Assembly (NCBI GenBank): GCA_002295925.1
Contig: DBGO01000008.1
Location: forward strand, 17,763 to 81,762
Direction: 5' to 3'
Source: Flavobacteriales bacterium UBA852
GTDB lineage: Bacteria > Bacteroidota > Bacteroidia > Flavobacteriales_E > Vicingaceae
DNA length: 64,000 nucleotides
The position numbers were made by a program, and so were the translations under genes. The notes beneath the pieces were generated by a model, which saw only the letters and a program-made list of their open reading frames with translations, ran no database searches and was not told the DNA's origin. Shown here one piece after another: positions 45,182-53,238 of the stretch. Numbering within the stretch: the stretch's first letter is position 1; each line of letters opens with the position of its first letter.

Positions 45182-46747
45182 TTAGATTGCAAATTTAATC
45201 CCTTGTGCTAAAGGTAATTCAGTAGAGTAGTTTATTGTATTTGTCTGACGACGCATATATGCTTTCCACGCATCAGAACCACTTTCACGTCCGCCACCGG
45301 TTTCTTTTTCGCCACCAAATGCACCGCCAATTTCTGCACCGGATGTTCCAATATTTACATTGGCAATACCGCAATCCGAACCGTTACAGCTTAAGAATTG
45401 TTCAGATTCGCGCATGTTGGTTGTCATAATTGCAGAAGATAAACCTTGTACCACATCATTTTGAATGTCTATGGCATTTTGTACTCCTCCGCTGTATTTT
45501 ATTAAAAATAAAATTGGAGCAAATGTTTCGTGTTGAACAATCTCATATTCGTTTTTCACTTCGGCAATGCAAGGTTTTACATAGCAACCGCTTTCAAATC
45601 CTTCACCTTCCAATACGCCGGGCTCTACAACAAACGTTCCGCCTTCTTCTTTAATTTTTTCAACAGCATTTAAGTAATTATTAACGGCATCGGTATCGAT
45701 AAGCGGACCTACGTGATTGTTTTCATCCAACGGATTACCAATTTCGAGTTTTGCATAAGCGTTTACCAAACGTTCTTTAACTTCATCATACACATCTTCG
45801 TGAATAATTAATCGACGAGTAGAGGTGCAACGTTGTCCTGCAGTTCCTACAGCACCAAATAAAGCCGCCCGGATAGCAATGTCAAGGTCGGCGTTTGGCG
45901 TGATTATGATAGCATTGTTTCCGCCTAATTCAAGTAAAGAGCGACCTAATCGTGCAGCTACGGCTTGAGCAACAATTTTACCCATTCTTATTGAACCGGT
46001 AGCAGAAATAAGAGGAACTCGTTTATCGTGTGTCATCATTTCACCTACTCGGTAATCGCCCATAATGATGTTTGAAATACCTTCAGGCAAATCATTTTCT
46101 TCCAAAACTTCGGCAATGATGTTTTGGCAAGCAATTCCGCAAAGAGGTGCTTTTTCAGATGGTTTCCAAACACAAACATCACCACAAACCCAAGCAATGG
46201 CAGTATTCCAGCTCCATACCGCAACTGGGAAGTTGAAAGCGGATATGATGCCTACAATTCCCAACGGATGCCATTGTTCGTACATACGGTGGTTTGGTCT
46301 TTCCGAATGCATGGTTAATCCGTATAATTGACGGGATAAACCAACGGCAAAGTCGCAAATATCAATCATTTCTTGAACTTCTCCCAATCCTTCTTGGTAA
46401 GATTTTCCCATTTCGTAAGAAACCAACTTACCCAACATATCTTTTTTCTCGCGTAACTTTTCACCAAACTGACGAACAATTTCTCCTCTTTTTGGAGCAG
46501 GAACGTTTCGCCAAGTTCTAAACGCATCTTGTGCTTTGGCAATAACACGTTCGTAATCTTCTTTGGCAGTGGTTTTTACTTTTCCTATTAACGCACCGTC
46601 AACAGGACTGTATGATTCTATTAATTCTCCGTTTCCGAAAAATTCTTTTCCGGTAGAGGTACCGTCATTTACTTGCGCAACTCCTAATTCCTTTAACGCT
46701 TCTTTAATGCCAAATTTATCGGCAATGCTTGATAATACTTCAGACAT
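45182..46747 (-). CDS. ALDH7-type aldehyde dehydrogenase (aminoadipate semialdehyde dehydrogenase-like)
   Basis: The 521-aa NAD(P)-dependent dehydrogenase resembles antiquitin (ALDH7): SAFNFPVAVWSWNTAIAWVC, VWKPSEKAPL, the glutamate in LLELGGNNAI, catalytic Cys in GQRCTSTRRL near residue 302, and the C-terminal GGAFGGEKETGGGRESGSDA typical of this class. ALDH7 enzymes oxidise alpha-aminoadipate semialdehyde in lysine breakdown, among other aldehydes. No lysine pathway genes are adjacent, so the substrate is inferred. A -7 box lies 27 nt upstream, and the region is shared with the divergent peroxiredoxin gene. Confidence 0.92.
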   Translation of the reverse strand: MSEVLSSIADKFGIKEALKELGVAQVNDGTSTGKEFFGNGELIESYSPVDGALIGKVKTTAKEDYERVIAKAQDAFRTWRNVPAPKRGEIVRQFGEKLREKKDMLGKLVSYEMGKSYQEGLGEVQEMIDICDFAVGLSRQLYGLTMHSERPNHRMYEQWHPLGIVGIISAFNFPVAVWSWNTAIAWVCGDVCVWKPSEKAPLCGIACQNIIAEVLEENDLPEGISNIIMGDYRVGEMMTHDKRVPLISATGSIRMGKIVAQAVAARLGRSLLELGGNNAIIITPNADLDIAIRAALFGAVGTAGQRCTSTRRLIIHEDVYDEVKERLVNAYAKLEIGNPLDENNHVGPLIDTDAVNNYLNAVEKIKEEGGTFVVEPGVLEGEGFESGCYVKPCIAEVKNEYEIVQHETFAPILFLIKYSGGVQNAIDIQNDVVQGLSSAIMTTNMRESEQFLSCNGSDCGIANVNIGTSGAEIGGAFGGEKETGGGRESGSDAWKAYMRRQTNTINYSTELPLAQGIKFAI

Positions 46748-46773
46748 AATTTATTTATTTATTGATTATTCAT

Positions 46774-46781
46774 CAAAATTA
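46774..46781 (-). promoter_or_regulatory. ALDH gene -7 box (TAATTTTG)
   Basis: Perfect TAnnTTTG on the minus strand, 26 nt upstream of the start at 46747. No clear -33 element. Confidence 0.5.
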
Positions 46782-46907
46782 CTAATTTCCGTTTTAACCG
46801 ATTGAAATTTTAGTTAATCATTCTGTTAACAATCCGTATAATTTTTATCTATATGATTATCAAAACTTAAAATAATTTAAAATGACTTTAAATAATAAAC
46901 TAAGTTG

Positions 46908-46915
46908 TATCTTTG
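46908..46915 (+). promoter_or_regulatory. Peroxiredoxin -7 box (TATCTTTG)
   Basis: Perfect TAnnTTTG, 45 nt upstream of the peroxiredoxin start at 46961. The rest of the 213-nt divergent intergenic region is AT-rich with no other obvious element. Confidence 0.55.
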
Positions 46916-46960
46916 TCGGAGAAAATTAAACTTATTTATAAACCTAAAAAATAAAGAAAA

Positions 46961-47590
46961 ATGGCTGTATTAGTAGGAAAAAAAGCACCTGATTTTAAAG
47001 CAAATGCCGTAATAAACGGTGGCGAAATTGTATCTGACTTCACTTTAAGTCAGTTTAAAGGAAAATATGTAGTATTATTCTTTTACCCAAAAGATTTTAC
47101 ATTTGTTTGTCCAACAGAATTATTTGCTTTTCAAGAAAAATTAGAAGAATTTAAAGCACGCAACACAGAGGTTATTGCAGTATCAACCGATACGGAGCAA
47201 TCGCACTGGGGATGGTTGCAATTACCAAAAAACCAAGGCGGTATTCAAGGTGTAACTTATCCATTAGTTGCCGATACCAATAAAACCATTTCGGCAAATT
47301 ATGATGTTTTGGCCGGCGATTGGGATTTTAACGAAGAGGGCGAGATGGTAGCTTACGGCGAATTAATTGCATACCGTGGATTATTCTTAATTGATAAAGA
47401 AGGTATTGTTCGCCACGAATTGGTAAACGACTTAGGTTTAGGTCGTAATGTTGATGAAGCATTACGTATGGTAGATGCGTTACAATATTTGGAAGAACAC
47501 GGAGAAGTTTGTCCGGCAAACTGGCATAAAGGTGAAGAAGGATTGAAGCCTACTCACGAAGGTGTTGCTGATTATTTAGCAAAGCATTAG
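46961..47590 (+). CDS. Typical 2-Cys peroxiredoxin (AhpC/Tsa)
   Basis: The 209-aa thiol peroxidase has the peroxidatic Cys in FTFVCPTELFAF (near residue 51), ending the FYPKDFTFVCPTE motif, and the resolving Cys in GEVCPANWHKG near residue 184, with a C-terminal tail ending GVADYLAKH. It reduces peroxides using a thioredoxin-type donor or AhpF. No ahpF or oxyR is adjacent. The segment NQGGIQGVTYPLVADTNKTI is typical of the Tsa-like branch. It has its own -7 box and a strong terminator. Confidence 0.96.
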   Translation: MAVLVGKKAPDFKANAVINGGEIVSDFTLSQFKGKYVVLFFYPKDFTFVCPTELFAFQEKLEEFKARNTEVIAVSTDTEQSHWGWLQLPKNQGGIQGVTYPLVADTNKTISANYDVLAGDWDFNEEGEMVAYGELIAYRGLFLIDKEGIVRHELVNDLGLGRNVDEALRMVDALQYLEEHGEVCPANWHKGEEGLKPTHEGVADYLAKH

Positions 47591-47615
47591 AATTTTAAAA
47601 ATTTCTTGTATCTTC

Positions 47616-47646
47616 GCCCCTGTTACTTAAAAACAGGGGCTTTTTT
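47616..47646 (+). terminator. Peroxiredoxin terminator abutting the next start codon
   Basis: GCCCCTGTT pairs with AACAGGGGC (9 bp, 7-base loop) and is followed by six T ending at 47646. The next ATG is at 47647, the very next base. Confidence 0.9.
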
Positions 47647-48213
47647 ATGGTGGATATTTCCGAATTTGTGTTTGACTGTAAACCTGAGGTTTCTGATATT
47701 AAATTATTAGCGGATATTGTTTTTGGTCAAGATTATTTAACAGAAAGCCGTATAGAGGAATATTTAAGCAATCCAAACTATATTATTACCACATTGTGTC
47801 ATAAAGACCGCTTTATAGGTGTATCTTTTTTGTTGAACACAACATTGGCGGCGTTAGATGAGCGAGTTGTAGAATTAATCACCGAAAAATTTCATTGGAA
47901 AAAAGAACAACCGATTATTTTACATCATCAAACATTTTTAGCCGAAGCATATCAAGGTTTGGGTTTAGGTAAAGCATTGGTTTTGCATTCGGAAAAGAAA
48001 GCGGCAAAAGAAAACTTACCCCAAGTGTCTGTTGTATGGCAATATACCGGAAATAAATTACATACACTTTTAAAACAATTAGGATATAAAGAAGCCGGAA
48101 TTATCCCAAAATATTGGCATAAAGACAGTTTAGATAAAAAATACAGTTGCAGTATTTGTGGCTCGCCGTGTAATTGCGATGCATTAATTTTGGTAAAACC
48201 ACAACAACGTTAA
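47647..48213 (+). CDS. GNAT family N-acetyltransferase with C-terminal Cys cluster
   Basis: The 188-aa protein has a GNAT fold: an N-terminal strand (ISEFVFDCKPEVSDIKLLA), the core, and the acetyl-CoA loop AEAYQGLGLGKALV near residues 99-112, then YTGNKLHTLLKQLGYKEAG. After the fold comes a Cys cluster with C168, C171, C175 and C177 (CSICGSPCNC), which could bind zinc or a metal cluster and is not part of ordinary GNATs. Its start sits directly on the T tract of the upstream terminator. The 3' end overlaps convergent hemH by 4 nt. Confidence 0.85.
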   Translation: MVDISEFVFDCKPEVSDIKLLADIVFGQDYLTESRIEEYLSNPNYIITTLCHKDRFIGVSFLLNTTLAALDERVVELITEKFHWKKEQPIILHHQTFLAEAYQGLGLGKALVLHSEKKAAKENLPQVSVVWQYTGNKLHTLLKQLGYKEAGIIPKYWHKDSLDKKYSCSICGSPCNCDALILVKPQQR

Positions 48214-49232
48214 ATTTTTTCGGATATAAATTGATGTAAAAATTCAACCCATAAGTCATTGCTGTTCAGACTCGGTACCAAATCCAATTGTTCGCCGCCG
48301 TTTTCAATAAACAATTCTTTATATTCGTCGCCAATTTCAATGGTGGTTTCCAAACAATCGGCAACAAATGCAGGGCTGAAAAACAGTAATTTTTTATCGC
48401 CCTTTTGGGCTCGCTCAATCACAACTTTGTCGGCAAAAGGTTCAAGCCAATCTTTATCTAATCGCGACTGAAAAGCAACAGTATATTTTTCTTCCGGTAT
48501 GTTTAGCTTTTTTGCCAACAATCGTGTAGTTTCGTAACAAGCAGCTTTATAGCAAAACTTGTTGTTGTGCGTAATTTCTGTTTCGCAGGCATTATCTTCA
48601 CACAAACTGTTGTCGGTATATACTTTATCTACTTGCCGGTTGGGCAATCCGTGATAACTGAAAACAATATGGTCGTATTGATTTAGGTCGAAATTTTCGG
48701 CATTTTTTGCGAAAGCATCAATAAACCAGGCGTTATTATAAAATTGTCCTGTAAATGTCAGTTCGGGAATTACCCACCATTTTTGGATGATTTTCATTGC
48801 CTTTTCTACAATTGAACCTGAGGTAGAGGATGCATATTGCGGATACAACGGTACGATAATTATTTTATCAAAATTTTGCAATTTAATTTTACCCAAAACA
48901 AAATCCATTGATGGGTTACCGTAGCGCATAGCATAAAAAACAGTAGCCGAATCTTTAAATTTATTTTGGAGTTTTATAGCCAAGTCTTGTGTGTGATATA
49001 ATAGAGGAGAACCTCTGTCGTCCCACAATTCTTTATAAACTTTTGCCGATTTTGGTGCGCGAAAAGGAACAATAATGGCATTGACCAATAATTTTCGGGC
49101 AAGCCAAGGAATATCAATGACACGCGGGTCATTTAAAAATTCGGATAAATATTTTCTCACATCCCCTGTTTGTGGAGAGTCCGGAGTGCCTAAATTAATT
49201 AAAACTACAGCTGTTTTTTTAGTTAGATTCAT
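48210..49232 (-). CDS. hemH: Ferrochelatase with internal four-Cys segment
   Basis: The 340-aa enzyme inserts ferrous iron into protoporphyrin IX. It has INLGTPDSPQTGDVRKYL at the N-terminus, PLYPQYASSTSGS, the catalytic His194 in FSYHGLP, and the C-terminal acidic segment FVADCLETTIEI. Residues 211-232 carry C211, C216, C227 and C232 (C-x4-C-x10-C-x4-C). An internal Cys segment of this kind binds a [2Fe-2S] cluster in some bacterial ferrochelatases, such as that of Myxococcus. Cluster binding here is inferred. The gene is divergent from hemJ (85 nt) and has its own -7 box. Confidence 0.95.
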   Translation of the reverse strand: MNLTKKTAVVLINLGTPDSPQTGDVRKYLSEFLNDPRVIDIPWLARKLLVNAIIVPFRAPKSAKVYKELWDDRGSPLLYHTQDLAIKLQNKFKDSATVFYAMRYGNPSMDFVLGKIKLQNFDKIIIVPLYPQYASSTSGSIVEKAMKIIQKWWVIPELTFTGQFYNNAWFIDAFAKNAENFDLNQYDHIVFSYHGLPNRQVDKVYTDNSLCEDNACETEITHNNKFCYKAACYETTRLLAKKLNIPEEKYTVAFQSRLDKDWLEPFADKVVIERAQKGDKKLLFFSPAFVADCLETTIEIGDEYKELFIENGGEQLDLVPSLNSNDLWVEFLHQFISEKI

Positions 49233-49251
49233 TATAGAATTTAAATATGTG

Positions 49252-49259
49252 CAAATCTA
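49252..49259 (-). promoter_or_regulatory. hemH -7 box (TAGATTTG)
   Basis: Perfect TAnnTTTG on the minus strand, 19 nt upstream of the hemH start. No -33 element is obvious. Confidence 0.5.
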
Positions 49260-49317
49260 ATTAAGTTTTGAGTGATATTCATATTTTTGTTTACCTTTAA
49301 TAAATACAGGTTTTAAA

Positions 49318-49866
49318 ATGGATTATCTGACAATAAAAGCACTGCATATCATTTTTGTCGTTACTTGGTTTTCCGGACTTTTTTATATTGTTCGTTTATT
49401 TATTTATCACACCGAGGCATCGCAAAAAACTGACGAACAGGAAAAACAAATATTGTTTAAGCAGTTTAAAATTATGGAAAAGCGCTTGTGGTACGGCATT
49501 ACTTGGCCATCGGCAATACTTACGTTACTGTTTGCTACTATGCTTTTAATAAAAAATCCCGGATGGCTGACACAAGGGTGGATGCACATTAAACTTACGT
49601 TTGTAGTAGCATTATATGCTTATCATTTTTATACACACCGAATTTTTAAACAATTGCAAAAAGATAACTTTAAATGGTCGGGGTTTTACCTCAGAATGTA
49701 TAATGAAGTTGCCACGGTAATACTTGTAGCCGTAGTTTTTTTGGTGGTATTAAAAAACAGCATCAGTTGGATTTGGGGAGTTGTAGGAATTGTTCTGTTT
49801 GCCGTTTTGTTGATGATGGCTATTCGCATTTATAAACGCATTCGCGAGAAAAATAACGAGCAGTAA
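49318..49866 (+). CDS. hemJ: Protoporphyrinogen IX oxidase HemJ
   Basis: The 182-aa integral membrane protein has four or five helices and the HemJ signature KALHIIFVVTWFSGLFYIVR in the first helix (the His is a conserved haem-binding residue), then FKIMEKRLWYGITWPSAILT and GWMHIKLTFVVALYAYHF. HemJ oxidises protoporphyrinogen to protoporphyrin, the step just before ferrochelatase. Its place between hemH and hemN supports this call over a generic CopD protein. It converges with hemN, 5 nt apart. Confidence 0.93.
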   Translation: MDYLTIKALHIIFVVTWFSGLFYIVRLFIYHTEASQKTDEQEKQILFKQFKIMEKRLWYGITWPSAILTLLFATMLLIKNPGWLTQGWMHIKLTFVVALYAYHFYTHRIFKQLQKDNFKWSGFYLRMYNEVATVILVAVVFLVVLKNSISWIWGVVGIVLFAVLLMMAIRIYKRIREKNNEQ

Positions 49867-49871
49867 AGCTT

Positions 49872-51245
49872 TTATATAGTCATAGAAAATATGCGCGTTT
49901 TTGGTTTGTTTCGCAATAAACGTAAGTCAAAAGCCATACATATATTTCTGACAAACGGACGGGCTTTTTCCGGTACCATTAATCCGTTTTTTGTAAAAAC
50001 GACCAAGCCGTCGTTTTCCATTTCTTTTAATCGCTTTGTTACTTCAGGCAATTCTTCAAATTGTAGCGATTCATCTTCCCACGAAGTTTCGAAATGACAC
50101 ATAATATTAAGAATGTGACGGCGAATAATTAAATCTTCATTGTTTAATAAATGTCCTCTGAAAATGGGTATTTCACCATTGTTTACAATGGCTTGGTATT
50201 CTTCGGTAGATTTATTGTTTTGAGCAAATGCATACCAACTGTCACTGATGGAACTCATTCCCAAACCTATCATCAGTTTGGTTGTGCCCGAGGTGTAGCC
50301 CATAAAATTGCGGTGCAATGTTTTGTTTTTCATTGCTTTGTAGAGCGAGTCGTGTTTTAGGGCAAAATGGTCCATCCCGATTTCTACGTAGCCAATCTCG
50401 GCAAACATCTTTTTCCCTATTTCGTATAATTCTCTTTTTTGTTCGTCTTTTGGTAAGTCACTTTCGTCAAACCCTCTTTGCCCTACGCCTTTTATCCACG
50501 GCACGTGAGCGTAACTGTAATAAGCAATGCGGTCGGGCATCAACTCACGCGTTTTGTTAATGGTGTTTACAACGCTTTCCAAGGTTTGCTTGGGTAACCC
50601 AAAAACCAAGTCGTGACTAATGGATGTATAACCGATTTCGCGTGAAAGCTCGGTAACACGTTTTACATTTTCAAAGGGTTGAATACGGTTAATGGTTTTC
50701 TGAACCAACGGGTCATAATCTTGAACACCAAAGCTGTTTCGGCGGAATCCTAAATCGTAAAGTGTTTGTAAGTGTTCTTTGGTTGTGTTGTTGGGATGCC
50801 CTTCAAAGCTAAATTCGTAATTATCGGTTACATCGGCATCTGCCAAAATTCCGTTAATCAATTTTTTTAAATTGTCGGAACTAAAAAAAGTAGGCGTACC
50901 GCCACCCAAGTGAATTTCTTTAATTCTGGGTTTGAAGGGTAAAATATCCAAGTATAACTTCCATTCTTTCAATAAAGTGTCAATATAAGGTTCTTCTACG
51001 CTGTGTTTTTTGGTAATACGTTTATGGCAGCCGCAAAATGTGCATAAATTTTCGCAAAATGGTAAATGAATGTATAAGCTAATTCCTTCGATACTGTTAC
51101 TTTCGTCAAAAGCTTTTTGAACACCGGTTATCCAGTCTTTTTTGTCTATTCCTTTTTCATCCCAAAATGGTACGGTAGGATAGGAGGTATAGCGAGGTCC
51201 GGGAATATTATATTTTCTTATTAGCTCTTCTTTTGAAAGTGACAT
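49872..51245 (-). CDS. hemN: Oxygen-independent coproporphyrinogen III oxidase
   Basis: Read from MSLSKEELIRKYNIPGPRYT, the protein is about 457 aa. It is a radical-SAM enzyme with the cluster motif CENLCTFCGC (C64, C68, C71, plus C73), followed by the GGGTP motif in HLGGGTPTFFS. The N-terminal RYTSYPT and the C-terminal winged-helix-like domain (LLNNEDLIIRRHILNIMCHF) are typical of true HemN rather than HemW. An upstream ATG at 51278 adds 11 residues not seen in the family, so 51245 is the better start. It makes protoporphyrinogen, the HemJ substrate. Confidence 0.95.
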   Translation of the reverse strand: MSLSKEELIRKYNIPGPRYTSYPTVPFWDEKGIDKKDWITGVQKAFDESNSIEGISLYIHLPFCENLCTFCGCHKRITKKHSVEEPYIDTLLKEWKLYLDILPFKPRIKEIHLGGGTPTFFSSDNLKKLINGILADADVTDNYEFSFEGHPNNTTKEHLQTLYDLGFRRNSFGVQDYDPLVQKTINRIQPFENVKRVTELSREIGYTSISHDLVFGLPKQTLESVVNTINKTRELMPDRIAYYSYAHVPWIKGVGQRGFDESDLPKDEQKRELYEIGKKMFAEIGYVEIGMDHFALKHDSLYKAMKNKTLHRNFMGYTSGTTKLMIGLGMSSISDSWYAFAQNNKSTEEYQAIVNNGEIPIFRGHLLNNEDLIIRRHILNIMCHFETSWEDESLQFEELPEVTKRLKEMENDGLVVFTKNGLMVPEKARPFVRNICMAFDLRLLRNKPKTRIFSMTI

Positions 51246-51291
51246 AAAATAATTTTTTGCTAAATTACGGAAATACACTTTTGCCGATGAT

Positions 51292-52032
51292 TTATAGGGC
51301 TAAAATATCCATTGTTATAGCTACGGCATAATGCAAAAATATACCGGGAATAATTGACTTTGATTCGTAACTCAAAATACCTAATATCAATCCTGCTCCA
51401 ATAGCGCCAATAGTTTCTGGCATTGGTTTGCCAAAATGTATCATAACATAAGGAAGAACCGATACAAATATTGAATAAATACCAAACCGATGCTTGGTGG
51501 TGTGAATTAAAAAGCCGCGAAAGAAAAACTCTACACCGATAAATTGAATGAAATATAAAATTTCCCACCAAATAAAATACCGGCTAAGTGGCTCGCCGAC
51601 AGCCGGCTTGTAAAACGGGTATTTTTGCAAAAAAGACGGGCTTTGTGCAACCATATATATAACAGGAAGCATAAAAAGGTATAAAACTGCATAATTTTTT
51701 AGTGCAGATGCAGATAAATTTTTTATGGAAAATCCCAATTTTTCAAACGATAATTTCTTGTGTGTAGCAATGAAAATACCGGGAAGTAATAGATAATTAA
51801 ATGAAATAACCGACACCCAAAAAGCAAGGTCAAAAAATCGACGATTAGGGCTTTCTAACCGGATGCTTTCCAAAAAATGCGCCGGCTGATTAAGGTATAT
51901 TTGCCTTAAAAATTGCTCAAATGATGATGTGTTGGAAAGGTAATAATTTCCAATCAAAGAAAATGAGGCAATAATAAAAATAACAGCAAGTTCTTTGTCA
52001 ATTTTACGTATGTCCGAAATAATTTTTTTCAA
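51292..52032 (-). CDS. CPBP family intramembrane metalloprotease homologue
   Basis: The 246-aa protein has about six to seven hydrophobic segments and the CPBP (Abi/CAAX) motifs: VEFFFRGFLI (normally EExxxR; here the first Glu is Val, leaving E-x3-R), HFGKPMPE, and GIFLHYAVAI. These supply metal ligands in active members. The lost first Glu may weaken or change activity. Roles of bacterial members range from peptide maturation to bacteriocin immunity, and no peptide gene is adjacent. It lies 1 nt after the thioesterase gene. Confidence 0.85.
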   Translation of the reverse strand: MKKIISDIRKIDKELAVIFIIASFSLIGNYYLSNTSSFEQFLRQIYLNQPAHFLESIRLESPNRRFFDLAFWVSVISFNYLLLPGIFIATHKKLSFEKLGFSIKNLSASALKNYAVLYLFMLPVIYMVAQSPSFLQKYPFYKPAVGEPLSRYFIWWEILYFIQFIGVEFFFRGFLIHTTKHRFGIYSIFVSVLPYVMIHFGKPMPETIGAIGAGLILGILSYESKSIIPGIFLHYAVAITMDILAL

Positions 52033-52033
52033 T

Positions 52034-52450
52034 TTAAACGTCTTCTTTGTAGAAAGGAATAAGTTTGTTTATAAATTCTTTAGGCGGTTGAGTTGGACGC
52101 ATCGTGTTTTTATCCACAAAAACCAAAGTTGTTTCTGCTTCGTTCAATAAAACACCTTCTTGATTAAACGTTTTGTAGGTGAAAAAAATGCGCGTTTGCG
52201 GCAAGTTGGGAATGGTTGTTTCAATGGTTAATTCATCATCATAATAAGCAGGTTTGTAATATTTAATTTTAAATTCCAAAACAGGCATAACAAACCCTTC
52301 GTCCTCCATTTTTCGGTAGCTTAAACCTAATCCTCTTAATGCTTCTACACGGGCAACTTCAAAATAAGTAGCATAATTCCCATAATAACAATAACCCATT
52401 TTGTCGGTTTCGGCATAGCGAACTCTTATTTTTACCTCAGATTTAAACAT
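52034..52450 (-). CDS. Acyl-CoA thioesterase, YbgC/4-HBT hot-dog family
   Basis: The 138-aa protein is a single hot-dog domain with the YbgC signature VRYAETDKMGYCYYGNYATY (Asp in TDKMG is the catalytic position) and FEVARVEALRGLGLSY. It hydrolyses acyl-CoA thioesters; YbgC relatives act on short-chain acyl-CoA or associate with the Tol-Pal system. tol-pal genes are not adjacent. It is co-directional with the CPBP gene (1 nt) and divergent from the nucleotidase pair. Confidence 0.92.
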   Translation of the reverse strand: MFKSEVKIRVRYAETDKMGYCYYGNYATYFEVARVEALRGLGLSYRKMEDEGFVMPVLEFKIKYYKPAYYDDELTIETTIPNLPQTRIFFTYKTFNQEGVLLNEAETTLVFVDKNTMRPTQPPKEFINKLIPFYKEDV

Positions 52451-52491
52451 AACTTAACAATTTGTATTTAATGAATGCGTAATTTCGTTTT

Positions 52492-53238
52492 ATGTCAATA
52501 CAAAAGTATCTTAAATACCTGTTGCCGGCATTATTTGCGGTATTTTTTTATTCATGTCATCACCATAAAATTACTACAGAATATCATCCGGCAGTAATAG
52601 ACAGTTCGCTTTCGCAAAATGCTGAAATTGAACAAGAATTGCAACCTTATCGTGCAAAATTAAATGAAACAATGAATACGGTTTTGGCGCAAAGCGATGA
52701 AGAATTTGTAAAAAAACAACCCGAGAGCAATTTGAGTAATTTGGTTGCCGATTTAACCCTTGAAACAGCTGTTGCAAAAGGTGTTGATGCTGATATGTGC
52801 TTGCTTAATTTCGGAGGTTTACGTACCTCGCTGCCTAAAGGCGATATTACCGTAGGGAAAATTTATGAGTTGATGCCATTTGAAAACGAGATTGTAGCGG
52901 TAACCATTTCCGCTAAACAGTTCGACAGTTTAATTCATTATGTAATTAAAGTAGGCGGGCAACCCGTTTCGGGAATTAAAATTATAGTGAAAAAAGATAA
53001 AACCTATAAATTATATGATGCAAAAGGGAATCCTTGGCCTCAAAAAAAACAATATACAATTATAACAACCGATTATTTGGCTCAAGGCGGCGATCATATG
53101 GATTTTTTCTTATACCCCTTACAATATAAAGAAGTCGGGATTAAACTGCGTGATGCCATAATGCAGTTTGTAAAGAAAAAAGGTGACCAAAATGAACATT
53201 TAAAAGGAAAAGAGGATGGGCGAATCACATTTATATAA
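52492..53238 (+). CDS. 5'-nucleotidase C-terminal domain lipoprotein
   Basis: The 248-aa protein has a lipoprotein signal (AVFFYSC, Cys22), then a domain matching the C-terminal substrate-binding half of 5'-nucleotidases: ESNLSNLVADLTLETAVAKG, LLNFGGLRTSLPKGDITVGK, LMPFENEIVAVTISAKQFDS and TTDYLAQGGDHMDFF. The metallophosphatase half is absent here and is encoded by the next gene, which overlaps this one by 23 nt. The two probably form one periplasmic nucleotidase as separate chains. An imperfect -7 box (TAATTTCG) ends 4 nt before the start. Confidence 0.9.
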   Translation: MSIQKYLKYLLPALFAVFFYSCHHHKITTEYHPAVIDSSLSQNAEIEQELQPYRAKLNETMNTVLAQSDEEFVKKQPESNLSNLVADLTLETAVAKGVDADMCLLNFGGLRTSLPKGDITVGKIYELMPFENEIVAVTISAKQFDSLIHYVIKVGGQPVSGIKIIVKKDKTYKLYDAKGNPWPQKKQYTIITTDYLAQGGDHMDFFLYPLQYKEVGIKLRDAIMQFVKKKGDQNEHLKGKEDGRITFI

